Source: a virus
Length of the DNA: 46,375 nt
Virus record (IMG/VR): IMGVR_UViG_3300035698_003158
Span: 1 to 46,375 of that record
Direction: 5' to 3' (one strand)
Position numbers and translations under genes: made by a program. Shown one piece after another: positions 1 to 9,993 of the stretch. A model generated the notes under the pieces. That model was not told the origin of the DNA. It saw only the letters and a list, made by a program, of their open reading frames with translations, and made no database searches. How positions within the stretch are numbered: position 1 is the stretch's first letter; the number at the start of each line of letters is the position of its first letter.

Positions 1-2304
1 AAGTCAAACGTGGCACTAAGTTCTGGATGGAGATTTGTTACTTCTGTCTACACAGGTGATGTCACTGCATGGACAGGTGCTACAGCGGCTAATTACATAA
101 CTCTATATGTTGATGGTGCTGCCGTAGCAGGTACAGCAACTAACCTGTCAACATACATCAAGATGGAAGAAACAGCTGCTCTGCCCCGGATAGGTGCACA
201 ATACTCCTCTGCTGGAGCGTATGAACTCTATTGGGCTGACAAACTCGATGACGTAGCAATCTTTAAAGATACTCTTACAGCGGTTGAAGTAGCCTCTCTA
301 TACACAACCGCAGCCTATGAAATTGTCTCTCCTTTCACAGCAAGTGAGCTCTTTGAAGTAAAATACATCCAGTCTGCTGACGAGATGTACCTTGCTCATC
401 CTGACCATCCGCCACAAAAACTAACCCGTAATGCTCATACATCGTGGGACATTGAAGATGTTACATTAGAAGAAGGTCCGTTTCTTGTTGAGAACATTAC
501 TGACACAACAATCACTCCCTCGGCAACTACTGGTACGGGAATAACTCTAACCGCTTCAGCACCGTTATTCAATTCTAATCACGTAGGCTCACTGTGGAAA
601 ATTACTCACACGGTTGCAAGGACAGTAACAAAAGATGTGACTTTTACCGATGTAGATGATGTTACAAGTGAGGTCACAGTCCAGAAAGACAGAAGTTTTC
701 ATTTTTTAACAGCTGGTAATTGGGCAGGTACAATAGCTCTTGAAAGAAGTTATGACTCTAACTCAACGTGGAAAGATGTTATGACAACCGGCGGAGGTAT
801 TAACGATGCAGGAGCTGTCAACGCAAACTACTCTGATACTGAAACAATCGATGATGCTTTATATCGTGTCAAATATGCTGATGATTCTGGTAATGGTACT
901 GCCGCTGTCACCTTTATAGCTGAGTCATTCGACCTCGACGGCATAGTAGAGATAACAGCGGTAGCCTCTACTACATCGGCAACGGCTACGGTCATATCCA
1001 CTCTCGGCGGTACAACCGCTACTGACGAGTGGGCTGAAGGTGCGTGGAGTGATGACGAAGGTTATCCGGCTGCTCTTGCTTTCTACGAAGAACGTCAAGC
1101 CTTTGCAGGAACTACCGGAAGTCCTCAAACCATCTGGATCTCAGCAACAGACGATTGGACCAATTTCCTCTTAGGCGATGCAGATGACGCTGCTCTCAGT
1201 TTCACCCTCGCTTCCGACAAGGTAGACAGTATCCAATGGCTAAGTCCACAGTCAAAACTTCTCATTGGTACGTCAGGAAGTGAGTGGACACTTGCCTCAT
1301 CCGCTGCTGACGAAGGCTTGACCGCTACAAATGTCCAGACCAAGCGACAATCTACATACGGCTCAGCAGATATGCAGCCGGTGACAATGAATAACCTGGT
1401 CATGTTCTTACAACGTCAGGCCAAAAAGGTCCGTTCTCTTCGCTACTCATTCGAGTTGGACAACTGGATAGCTCCCGACGACACGGTAATCTCCGAGCAT
1501 ATCACAGGGGACGGTCTGACTCAGTTAGCTCTCCAGCAAAATCCCTATCCTATCCTATGGGGTGTACGCGATGACGGTGCTCTGGTCGGCATGACCTTTG
1601 AAGACTCTCAAGAAGTAGTAGGCTGGCATCGGCACGAGTTCGACGGTGACGTAAAATCAGTAGCTACAATACCTGGTGACGGCGAAGATGAAGTATGGCT
1701 GATAGTGGAGAGAAGTATAAATAGCTCTACGGTACAGTATGTTGAAAGAATGAAGCCGATAGATTGGGGTACGGATAACAATGACATGTGGTTTGTAGAT
1801 AGTGGACTGTCCTACAGCGGAGTAGATGCCAACACAGTCACAGATCTGACACATCTTGTAGCTGAAACCGTAGTTGGCCTTGGCGATACCGTCTATATGG
1901 GTACGGCTGTGGTCGATGCAAACGGTGAGGTAACTTTTGCCGCTGCAGTAGCTGGAGAAATAACCGTCGGCCTACCTTTCACAGCTAAACTCTTACCGAT
2001 GAAGTTAGAGTCGTCATCATCTCCCGGTGTGTTATTCAGTGAGACCAAACGCATTACTGAAGTAATCTTACGCCTTCACGAAACACACGACTGTAAGATA
2101 GGCACAAGCTGGACCGTGTACGATGAGTTCTATGACTACTTGGATAGTGCGACCACATGGGACACTGCTGATATATACTCAGGAGACATTGAGACTGAAT
2201 TTGACGGCAATTATGAGACCGCTGGCAATGTCTATATACAATCGGATGAACCACTGCCTTTAACAGTTTTAGCTTTGAAAGCTAAATTCGATATGGAAGA
2301 CTGA
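1..2304 (+). CDS. tail tubular protein B-like (T7 gp12 position), 3' part with LamG domain
   Basis: The frame is open from base 1, so the gene enters from outside the window; the GTG at 10 is internal, not a start. About the first 100 residues read as the second half of a LamG/concanavalin-like jelly roll (GWRFV, then LYVDGAAVAGT, ending in a DDVAIFKDTL strand). The tail-nozzle body follows, with the typical block SPFTASELFEVKYIQSAD and HPPQKL. The 5' end of such a protein lies at 46002-46375, so both pieces probably belong to one gene cut at the window ends. By T7 analogy the product forms the tubular tail nozzle below tail tubular protein A, and it is followed directly by internal virion protein genes. 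The family call is good. The role of LamG, perhaps glycan contact, is inferred. Confidence 0.8.
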   Translation, partial: KSNVALSSGWRFVTSVYTGDVTAWTGATAANYITLYVDGAAVAGTATNLSTYIKMEETAALPRIGAQYSSAGAYELYWADKLDDVAIFKDTLTAVEVASLYTTAAYEIVSPFTASELFEVKYIQSADEMYLAHPDHPPQKLTRNAHTSWDIEDVTLEEGPFLVENITDTTITPSATTGTGITLTASAPLFNSNHVGSLWKITHTVARTVTKDVTFTDVDDVTSEVTVQKDRSFHFLTAGNWAGTIALERSYDSNSTWKDVMTTGGGINDAGAVNANYSDTETIDDALYRVKYADDSGNGTAAVTFIAESFDLDGIVEITAVASTTSATATVISTLGGTTATDEWAEGAWSDDEGYPAALAFYEERQAFAGTTGSPQTIWISATDDWTNFLLGDADDAALSFTLASDKVDSIQWLSPQSKLLIGTSGSEWTLASSAADEGLTATNVQTKRQSTYGSADMQPVTMNNLVMFLQRQAKKVRSLRYSFELDNWIAPDDTVISEHITGDGLTQLALQQNPYPILWGVRDDGALVGMTFEDSQEVVGWHRHEFDGDVKSVATIPGDGEDEVWLIVERSINSSTVQYVERMKPIDWGTDNNDMWFVDSGLSYSGVDANTVTDLTHLVAETVVGLGDTVYMGTAVVDANGEVTFAAAVAGEITVGLPFTAKLLPMKLESSSSPGVLFSETKRITEVILRLHETHDCKIGTSWTVYDEFYDYLDSATTWDTADIYSGDIETEFDGNYETAGNVYIQSDEPLPLTVLALKAKFDMED

Positions 2305-2306
2305 CT

Positions 2307-2741
2307 ATGCTTGCACAAATGAGAAGATACAAAGCGAAGGACTCTTATATTCTATGTCCAAAAGCGACTGAAAAGAATATGACTGATTGGCCTACCTGGG
2401 CTACAATCAACGAGGGCACAGGTCCGGCCTTTACCGCTATAGTAGATGGTAAACCTATCGGTGCGGCAGGTATAAGAATAGTAAAAACTGAAGAAGGTGA
2501 AAAGATAGGCTGGTCCTGGCTTGTCTTAGCTGAGGATGAAGTATCACATAAGTGCTCTTTCTTTATTTCAGTATTCAGAATGATGAAGATACTTATGAAG
2601 AGATTCAAACTTAGCAGACTCATTACTGAAATATCTAAAGACTTTGCCGCTTCTCAGCGATTTGTGGAACATCTTGGATTCAAAAGAATGGACCAGGAAA
2701 CTGATGAGTTCTACTATTATGAATATTTAGGGGCTGAATAA
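2307..2741 (+). CDS. GNAT-like protein, T7 gp13-position internal virion protein A
   Basis: A 144-aa protein starting 2 bp after the tail tubular gene stop. It has a GNAT-type layout: a beta region GPAFTAIVDGKPIGAAGI, a long helical middle, then a C-terminal FAASQRFVEHLGFKR segment, which matches the usual GNAT helix 4/beta 6 pattern (xxxFYExxGFxx). In T7-like phages the gene after gp12 is internal virion protein A (gp13), and relatives are often annotated as acetyltransferases. A classical acetyl-CoA loop (Q/RxxGxG/A) is not obvious, so it may be a structural GNAT fold without enzyme activity. A second GNAT-like gene follows. Confidence 0.6.
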   Translation: MLAQMRRYKAKDSYILCPKATEKNMTDWPTWATINEGTGPAFTAIVDGKPIGAAGIRIVKTEEGEKIGWSWLVLAEDEVSHKCSFFISVFRMMKILMKRFKLSRLITEISKDFAASQRFVEHLGFKRMDQETDEFYYYEYLGAE

Positions 2742-2746
2742 CTAAG

Positions 2747-3172
2747 ATGATAAGACCGCTTGAACAAACTGATATTAAAGAAATCGGCAACAATCTTGTT
2801 GAGAGTAGAACTAATGGTTTGCTTGTTCCGACTATTGCAAACAGTATTTTTATGCTTTCAAAGCCTGCTTATACATATCTTAAAGACGGTAAAATTGTAG
2901 CTTGTTGCGGAGCTATAAAAAATGGTAATGACTGGGAAATATGGGCTCTATATTCAAAAGCTGCTTCTTGTTTTACGCGGTGCAAGGCTGCTATTGAATT
3001 TCGTAAAAAGTTGAGTGAAATAGGCGGAAAATGTAAAATCAGTATACCTTCTGATTTACCTAATGGTGAGAAATATGCAAAGTTTCTCGGAGGTAAATTT
3101 GTTTGCAAAGAGGTCAGTAAGATATGGACTGGTATTGAGAATAGTATTTATGAGGTAACTTATGGGAATTGA
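2747..3172 (+). CDS. second GNAT-like virion-associated protein
   Basis: A 141-aa protein starting 5 bp after the preceding GNAT-like gene, with an 11-bp overlap into the next. It opens IRPLEQTDIKEIG, a common N-acetyltransferase start, with a central YLKDGKIVACCGAI strand pair and a C-terminal GEKYAKFLGGKFV segment in the position of the GNAT FYxxxGF motif. It looks like a diverged tandem partner of the upstream gene. Its place within the internal virion block suggests a virion or ejection role, but an enzyme acting on the host cannot be excluded. Confidence 0.55.
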   Translation: MIRPLEQTDIKEIGNNLVESRTNGLLVPTIANSIFMLSKPAYTYLKDGKIVACCGAIKNGNDWEIWALYSKAASCFTRCKAAIEFRKKLSEIGGKCKISIPSDLPNGEKYAKFLGGKFVCKEVSKIWTGIENSIYEVTYGN

Positions 3173-3704
3173 GACAGGAGTACTCATAGCTCTTTCAGCA
3201 ACAGCCGCCGGTGTTGGCGGTTACATGCAGTATCAAGGCCAAAAGCAACAGGCTGATGTACAAAAGTCAATGATGGAGTACGAGGCAGACCGTCGACTAC
3301 GTGATGCCGAATACAAACGTCTTGCCTCTCGTGAAATGCAGCAGACTCGCCGCGACAAGCTGAGAAAAATCCTCTCATCTCAAAGAGCAGCCTACGCCAA
3401 AGGCGGTGTAACAATGGCTGGTAGTCCTACTGAAGTACAGCTCCAGACAGTGACAGACATAGAAACCGACATAGCTATGGCCGCATGGGATTTTGAAGTC
3501 GGTGCAAGACATGACGAATCAGCAGCGGCTCTTAGTGTGTTCAGAGCGGGTGCTGCACGACAAGCTGGTAAAATAGGTGCTAACACAGCATTAGTTGGCA
3601 TGGCAGGAAGTATGGCCTCGCTTGGTGCAAGTTACAAACTGCAAAGTATGGGTACTACAGCAAAAACACCAAACACAGCCAAAGCTACATATTTGAGATA
3701 CTAA
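3162..3704 (+). CDS. internal virion protein B-like (T7 gp14 position)
   Basis: A 180-aa protein with an N-terminal hydrophobic Ala/Gly-rich helix (IALSATAAGVGGYMQY), a charged helical coiled-coil-like middle (MEYEADRRLRDAEYKRLASRE), and a second hydrophobic helix near the C terminus (ANTALVGMAGSMASLGASY). The phrase AKGGVTMAGSPTEV is typical of gp14-like proteins of short-tailed phages. In T7, gp14 enters the outer membrane during DNA ejection; this protein's order after gp13-like and before gp15/16-like genes supports the same role. The ATG overlaps the end of the previous gene by 11 bp. Confidence 0.65.
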   Translation: MGIETGVLIALSATAAGVGGYMQYQGQKQQADVQKSMMEYEADRRLRDAEYKRLASREMQQTRRDKLRKILSSQRAAYAKGGVTMAGSPTEVQLQTVTDIETDIAMAAWDFEVGARHDESAAALSVFRAGAARQAGKIGANTALVGMAGSMASLGASYKLQSMGTTAKTPNTAKATYLRY

Positions 3705-3730
3705 AGCTATAAAAGTATAAAGGAAACATA

Positions 3731-5371
3731 ATGCCTCGTATACCTACAGCAAAAACACCTGGAGAATACTCAGGCAGAGGACCGTCCGCCGCTGTAACAA
3801 GACATGATACCTCAGCAGCAAGTCAACCCGGACGTGAACTCGAAAAGATGGGCAAAGTATTCGACAAGATAGGTGGTGACTTTGGCAATCTCGCTCTCCG
3901 TATGCACGCGACGGATATAAATAATGAACAGTCAGCAGCTTTAACAGACTTCAGCCGACACATGGCTGAGAACGCAGAAAAAATAGGTGCGGTCTCTCCT
4001 CTTGAAAAGTCAAAAGTTTACGGCGAAGTAGCAACAGCCTGGAAGACCAACCACAAGTACAAATATGACGTATCAAGAGATAAGGTAAATCAACAGCTTG
4101 AAAGACATATATTCAATGAACAATCTCGTCTCACTATCCAGGGCATGACTCAGGTTAAAAACGAAGCATATCGTGACCTTCCAGATGCTATGCTAACTTC
4201 GATTCACGAGGGCAACCCAGGATGGTTTCTTGACAAACTTGACTTTCTTGATAGTAACGGTATGCTCTACAACGATGCAGAAGTAAGCCATCTTGAAGCC
4301 TCCGGTCAAACCGTAGCTGAAGACCGAAAGGTTAGTGGATGGGCAAAACAGTATGGAGCAGCTGCTACTACACACATGGCTTTCCAGATGATAGCTGAGA
4401 TAGATACTAACTCCATAAGCATGACCGATAGCGAGTTCAAAGAGTATTATAACAGTACCAAAAAATCAGTCATCGAGTTTATAGACAGTGCCACGTCTGA
4501 AGACTCTGTAATAAAAACTGATGACGGCAGACAGATTACTGTACCGGCTTTATCTACAGAGGAGAAGTTAGCTATTACCAAGAAGGTCACAAGCCGCATG
4601 GGCAACTTGTCACAGCAGGTCAGTAAGTCTCACGAGGCTGCACAACGCGGACAAGTCGACAAACTATTTGACGAGTTTGAATCCGGTAAAATAATACCCA
4701 CAGAAATTGACGACATGGACACAATAATCAGAAGTAAAGTCGAACAACAAGACTGGAATGCTATTATACTCGGTATGCAAACTCCTCCTATTCCAGAGTC
4801 AGACCCGGACGCAGTAATCACAGCTCAGGATATGTTATTCGACTTATATCATGGTAGTAGTAGAGTTGGTGGTAAAGTAACTGGTCGTTATATCAAGACG
4901 GACATTGCCTTAAAGTTTGCAAAAAAAGGTGAAAAGAAAATATCTCAAGAGCATTTTGACGAGATAAAATATTACATGAAAACACCTCTTAATCCTGTTA
5001 ATATGATTGCTCTTAAAACTGGTTGGGACGTGGCAAAAGGTTTAGAAGATGAGAGTACCACAATAGACGGTAAAGAGTTCACCGGAGCTAATAAATGGAA
5101 GGGCGTGTGGATTACTGACAAGTTTACCAAAAAAGAACAGATAGACGCTATCAAAATCAGGCGTGAAATCTTTGACACCTTATTAGAGAAACAGAACCGT
5201 AAGAAAGAGGTCACTCCTGTAGATGCAGTAACTATATCTAAAAGTATAGAGGCTACTCATAATGTAGCATATACCAAAAAACTTAAAGATGAGAACAGTT
5301 CTGAAGAACTCCGGCAGAAAAATACAAAAGAAGCATACGAAAAAGGTATAGAATTAGGGTATTGGAAATGA
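3731..5371 (+). CDS. internal virion protein C-like (T7 gp15 position)
   Basis: A 546-aa, largely helical, charged and soluble-looking protein with no signal peptide or membrane span. An AAGGAAAC ribosome site precedes the ATG, and the 3' end overlaps the next gene by 10 bp. I see no named domain. The assignment rests on position between the gp14-like protein and the giant gp16-like protein, on size (T7 gp15 is about 750 aa), and on the helical, Gln/Lys-rich composition usual for ejected core proteins. It probably forms part of the ejection tube through the periplasm. Confidence 0.5.
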   Translation: MPRIPTAKTPGEYSGRGPSAAVTRHDTSAASQPGRELEKMGKVFDKIGGDFGNLALRMHATDINNEQSAALTDFSRHMAENAEKIGAVSPLEKSKVYGEVATAWKTNHKYKYDVSRDKVNQQLERHIFNEQSRLTIQGMTQVKNEAYRDLPDAMLTSIHEGNPGWFLDKLDFLDSNGMLYNDAEVSHLEASGQTVAEDRKVSGWAKQYGAAATTHMAFQMIAEIDTNSISMTDSEFKEYYNSTKKSVIEFIDSATSEDSVIKTDDGRQITVPALSTEEKLAITKKVTSRMGNLSQQVSKSHEAAQRGQVDKLFDEFESGKIIPTEIDDMDTIIRSKVEQQDWNAIILGMQTPPIPESDPDAVITAQDMLFDLYHGSSRVGGKVTGRYIKTDIALKFAKKGEKKISQEHFDEIKYYMKTPLNPVNMIALKTGWDVAKGLEDESTTIDGKEFTGANKWKGVWITDKFTKKEQIDAIKIRREIFDTLLEKQNRKKEVTPVDAVTISKSIEATHNVAYTKKLKDENSSEELRQKNTKEAYEKGIELGYWK

Positions 5372-8300
5372 GTTTTAATAGCTGGCAACAGGAAAATACC
5401 GAACTGCTTGAAAAAGAATCAAATGGATTTGAAAAGTGGCGACATGAAAATAAAGCTGGTACTCCCATAGATAGTAATAGATTACAACCTCAAATACCAT
5501 CTCCAAAACCAGATGACATAGTAGCAACCGCAGCAGATAGTGGAATAGCTCTCAATGAAGCTGAGCAAATGTTAGGTCTTTTCGGTACACTACAATCATT
5601 GCCAGACCCGGATGAGCCATCAGAACACGACTTCGATTTTAGCGATAAAGAACTTGGCATAAATCCTTTTGGTTATCTTGAAGTAGGACAGCCAGGAAGA
5701 GAACCGCTAATTACAAGTAATATCCTTGACGATGCTCTTGCAAATAATGCGGCTCGTAGATTTTCAGAATTAGCAGTCAGAAGCGGAAAACAGATATGGA
5801 ACAAAACAATAGGTGAATTGTCAAAAGGAGCAGGTACACCGGAAGATGTTTTAAGTAATAAAGCATTTCTATTACAGCAGGAACGAATAGAAAGCCGGGA
5901 TGTTAAACTACCAACGGCGTTGCTCGACGATGAGTTTGAGGACATTAAGCGACAACTTGCAGAGTCTCCAGAGGTAAGAGAAGATGAAGACTTAAAAGAA
6001 ATCTCATATCAGTATGAGCCTAAAAAACAAGCAATAGAATTTGACATTGCTCCATCTGAAACACTTGCTGAAAAAGCTGTTGACATTGCTGCTGGAGTAG
6101 GCGGGTTTATGACCAGACTTGCAATACTCAGAAAATTTGCACCGACAGCACCACCAACGGTTATATGGGAAGGGGAGAACATCGCATCAGGCGGTAGACC
6201 CGGTATGGGAATGGGAACAAGGGCGATGCTTGGAGCAATAGGTGAGATTCCTACCGGAAAAGCTACAACAAAAATTGCTAAAGTTGGTGCAGAAATGGGA
6301 TTATTCGGCGGACTAACTGCAATACAGGGTGGGTCAACTGAAGATATTATCATATCATCTCTGATACCGGCAGTATTCAACGGTTATCATTTTGCCCAGC
6401 AACGTAAGGCATTAGTAGATTACCGGCTAAATATGCTCGGAGCGGCCCAAGATGCACATAATGTCCGAATGAGACACGGAATGCCAAGAGCAACAAGTGA
6501 GGCACACTTCAAAGCTGATTTGAGAGTTATAGATAAAAATGTAGCCAAGACAAAGCAGGCTATTTACAAGGATGATGCCTTTGCACCAGCAAAAGAGAAA
6601 TGGGAGGCCCAACGCCAAAAAGCCCTGAAGATGGTTAAGCAGGGCGGCAAGGTTGGTAAGAGAGGTCAGAACATACTTGACTTTTTAGACAGTCGAAAGA
6701 AGTTTCCTGACAAACCTGTCGAGCAGCAGATAAAAGAATATCGACAGGAAGCAAAGCAAGCCGCGAGAGAACTTGACCGAACCCCTAAAGAAGAACTAAA
6801 GATTCCGATTAAAAAGGTTAAGCCCACCACAGAAGCCACTAAACCCTCCGCCAATGCCGCTGTTAGCCCCGTAGAGCCGTCAAAACCTAAAATTAGTAGT
6901 AAAGTAGCCCCTGAAGCAGAAACAGGGCAAATAGAAGGATTAAAAAAATACACAGTCAAATATAGGGATTGGGTACGCAGCCAAGCCAAATTGGAGTCAA
7001 AGGGAAAAGCTCTTGACGAGAAGGATACAACTGTTGATAAAATTGAGCGAATAGGAAACATGCAAGGCAGGGAAGTGGTTGAGATAACTACTAAGGCTGG
7101 GAAATTCCTATTCTATCGTTCTGCAAAAGGCACCAGCGGTAAGAGTATTGGGACATGGTATCCTCTTGCTGGCATTGCGGACAAAGGTGGAAAGTCTTGG
7201 TTTATTAAAACCGATGATATTAAACAATTTTATGGAAGCAAAAAGTTTAGGGCCATATCAAAACAACTTGAACAAGCAGAGAAATCCGTCAATATTCCTG
7301 CAAAGAGCGCAGTGCCAGTTGATAGTAAAACCGTAAATGAACTTGGTAATAAAATAGCCAAGTTTTTGGGATACAAAAAAGAAATAGTTTTTACATTCCG
7401 GCAAGGGAAAAGGACAAGGGGGACAGCTAATGCTGCCGATGCAATATCAACCTATATTAAAAAGGGCGAATCAATAGAAGAAGTAGAACGAATGCTAATT
7501 CACGAAATTGGACATTTACTGAAACCATCTGAGGGAGTCGCCTTATCCGTTATGGAAAAAGTGGAGCGTGAAATACGCAAATTTACCATAGAGAAACAAG
7601 CAGAGTTGGGATTTGCAAGACAACTTACCCTCGCCCCCGCAGGGCAGGTAGAAACAAAACAAGTAAAAAGTAAAGTACAGAAAGAGACCACCCCAACTGA
7701 GCGAGTCATCCGAGAAGACCTATTGGATACAGATGTAGATTTATCTATTATGGATGAAGCAGTCAAAGCAGCCAGTACAACTAAAGATGTAGTGCGTTCT
7801 AAGTCTCGTAGAACACATGGAGTAGTAACTCGTTTCTTAGGGCTTGAAGCCCAAGTAAGAAAGGCTCTTATAGAAGTAGAAGAACAAGAAAGAGAAATAC
7901 CTAAACGGTCTGCTAAAGACAGCTTTGCAAAGTATGGTAAACTTTCAGACACTGAGTCTCTTCAAGTGATGCAGCATTTAGACAACCCTGCTGAGTATCC
8001 AGACCTATCTGAAAAACTTCAAAGAGTTGCTAACATGGTTCGTCAGGAGAATAGTGTAGCCAGAGACATTCTACAAGAGCTTGGTTATGAAGCTGACTGG
8101 CCTAACAATCGTATCAGAGCATTAGGAGAATTGCTGGATAAGACTGAAAATAAAAAAACAAAACAAAAGATAGCAGATGCAATAGATAAGTTAAGTGGTC
8201 TTGGATACGTTCATAGAGTTTACATACCTGAGTCACTTCTAAAGAAAGTATGGCATTGGAGCAGCCGTAAAAAAATATCCAGTAGACCAACTGGTCTTCT

Positions 8301-9954
8301 TGGCCGTAAACTTCTAACCTTAGACGATGCTATTGAAGCAGGTAAAAAACCTGCTCACATAGCTATAGCTCAGGCAGATATGATGGCAATAGCTCGTAAA
8401 GCTAAACTACATGCAGCCTTGATAAATTCTCTTAATTCCAATATAGACATAGCCCTACCTGATAACTTGGCACTTGAAGGATGGGTTAGCATAGATACAC
8501 GGCTAATGCCAGCAGCAAAGGGTTTCAAGTATCACCCAGATATAGCAGAAGCATTAACAGAGTTAACCTGGACATCAAATAAACACACTCTGACTAAAAT
8601 ATATGATAAGATTAACAGTTCACTCAAACATCTGATGTTTTATAACCCTCTTATAATGACTAAGAATGACCTGTTTCAAGGATGGAGAGCAACGGGCCTT
8701 GGTTTTGTTGGTAAACTTCCAAGAGCAATTTATATAGTAGCAACAAAAAACGCTACATATCACAAGATGCGTAAGAGTGCTTTATATAATGGTGTAATAG
8801 ACTATTCACCGGCTGTTAATGCTCTTGTGCAGAACATGATAGATACTGCCAGAACCAGATACGGAGTTAGATTCTCAAAGCATATCGCCAGTTGGCTCAA
8901 TCCTGTTAATATAGTTAGTGATGTGTACAAGATGAATAATGCTACGACATGGAAGCTGGATGAAGTTTTAAGAACTGCTGTAGCATTAGACTTACTCGAA
9001 GGTTCAGTTATGTCTAAGACACTCAACAAACTGTCTCTTGGAGTTTTTCCAGAGTCATTCAAAAAACGCTTAGGATTAACTGACTTTGAAACTATCGAGA
9101 TGGCTAATGATTTTATGGCTAATTATGGTAAAGTACCTAAACAGACAAGACAGGTACTAAATAGAGTCATGTTTACTCCGACATATCGAATTAGTATGAC
9201 TCGTATGCTTGCTAAGATGCACGCTAATCCTGCTAAGTTTGCTCCTCAGTTAGCTCGTCACTATGCCTATAAACTATTTCTTAGGTTCGTCTTACCAGGT
9301 CTAACGGCTATGTGGGTTTGCGGACGAGATTGGGAAGAAGGAAAACTTGAGAAAGGCTATCGAGTAGTAGTAGACCGAGGTGATGGAACTGAGATAGTGT
9401 TCAGTTTGTCTGACCCGTTACTTGAAGAAAATAAAGCAGTAAACCGTAAGATTCTAAAAACATTAGAATATAATTTAGCTGCTCTTCCTTATGCAGCTCT
9501 TAATTTATTTAGACCATCTAAATGGAAGAGAAAAGATTATGACCGCTTTGGTCATTTATTCAAATTAGGTACGCCAATAGTAAAAGATATAGGTAAATGG
9601 GCAGACCAGGATTTTACAACTGCTGAGAAGTTTATAAATCAACTTGCTATTGCTTATACATATAGTAGACAAAAGGGTGAAGCAGCTGAAGAGACTGCCT
9701 TAGAGTCAACACTTCGAGCTACGGCTTTGTATATAGACTGGAAGATGAGAATTGGTGAGATAGATGCCATTGCCGGAACTAACTTAAAAGTCAGCTTACT
9801 CAATAAGGAAGAGGCAGAAAAAGAGTATAATGATAGTATATATGAGAGTGAGTATAAACGTTCTGATGGTATGTATTATCCAGCTGGTCATGCTCATAAG
9901 GGTAAGGAAGACTATGTTAAAGCACTTAAAAAAAGAATAGATAGCCTTGATTGA
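5362..9954 (+). CDS. giant internal/ejection protein (T7 gp16 position) with HEIGH zincin motif
   Basis: A 1530-aa protein overlapping the previous gene by 10 bp. Visible parts in order: an acidic N-terminal region; a Gly/Ala-rich hydrophobic stretch near residues 230-340; a Lys/Pro/Ala-rich linker near 460-520; a compact globular insert near 520-640; a metalloprotease-like segment with HEIGH at residues 714-718 (bases 7501-7515) preceded by a long helix; then about 700 residues of helical C-terminal domain resembling the large polyvalent protein-associated regions of phage proteins. No lysozyme-like catalytic motif was recognised, so a protease may replace the transglycosylase of T7 gp16. 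By T7 analogy it would be ejected with the DNA; the protease call rests on the HExxH motif alone. Confidence 0.6.
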   Translation: MEMSFNSWQQENTELLEKESNGFEKWRHENKAGTPIDSNRLQPQIPSPKPDDIVATAADSGIALNEAEQMLGLFGTLQSLPDPDEPSEHDFDFSDKELGINPFGYLEVGQPGREPLITSNILDDALANNAARRFSELAVRSGKQIWNKTIGELSKGAGTPEDVLSNKAFLLQQERIESRDVKLPTALLDDEFEDIKRQLAESPEVREDEDLKEISYQYEPKKQAIEFDIAPSETLAEKAVDIAAGVGGFMTRLAILRKFAPTAPPTVIWEGENIASGGRPGMGMGTRAMLGAIGEIPTGKATTKIAKVGAEMGLFGGLTAIQGGSTEDIIISSLIPAVFNGYHFAQQRKALVDYRLNMLGAAQDAHNVRMRHGMPRATSEAHFKADLRVIDKNVAKTKQAIYKDDAFAPAKEKWEAQRQKALKMVKQGGKVGKRGQNILDFLDSRKKFPDKPVEQQIKEYRQEAKQAARELDRTPKEELKIPIKKVKPTTEATKPSANAAVSPVEPSKPKISSKVAPEAETGQIEGLKKYTVKYRDWVRSQAKLESKGKALDEKDTTVDKIERIGNMQGREVVEITTKAGKFLFYRSAKGTSGKSIGTWYPLAGIADKGGKSWFIKTDDIKQFYGSKKFRAISKQLEQAEKSVNIPAKSAVPVDSKTVNELGNKIAKFLGYKKEIVFTFRQGKRTRGTANAADAISTYIKKGESIEEVERMLIHEIGHLLKPSEGVALSVMEKVEREIRKFTIEKQAELGFARQLTLAPAGQVETKQVKSKVQKETTPTERVIREDLLDTDVDLSIMDEAVKAASTTKDVVRSKSRRTHGVVTRFLGLEAQVRKALIEVEEQEREIPKRSAKDSFAKYGKLSDTESLQVMQHLDNPAEYPDLSEKLQRVANMVRQENSVARDILQELGYEADWPNNRIRALGELLDKTENKKTKQKIADAIDKLSGLGYVHRVYIPESLLKKVWHWSSRKKISSRPTGLLGRKLLTLDDAIEAGKKPAHIAIAQADMMAIARKAKLHAALINSLNSNIDIALPDNLALEGWVSIDTRLMPAAKGFKYHPDIAEALTELTWTSNKHTLTKIYDKINSSLKHLMFYNPLIMTKNDLFQGWRATGLGFVGKLPRAIYIVATKNATYHKMRKSALYNGVIDYSPAVNALVQNMIDTARTRYGVRFSKHIASWLNPVNIVSDVYKMNNATTWKLDEVLRTAVALDLLEGSVMSKTLNKLSLGVFPESFKKRLGLTDFETIEMANDFMANYGKVPKQTRQVLNRVMFTPTYRISMTRMLAKMHANPAKFAPQLARHYAYKLFLRFVLPGLTAMWVCGRDWEEGKLEKGYRVVVDRGDGTEIVFSLSDPLLEENKAVNRKILKTLEYNLAALPYAALNLFRPSKWKRKDYDRFGHLFKLGTPIVKDIGKWADQDFTTAEKFINQLAIAYTYSRQKGEAAEETALESTLRATALYIDWKMRIGEIDAIAGTNLKVSLLNKEEAEKEYNDSIYESEYKRSDGMYYPAGHAHKGKEDYVKALKKRIDSLD

Positions 9955-9993
9955 TTAACTATGGCATAAATGAAAACTACTATTGGAGAAACC

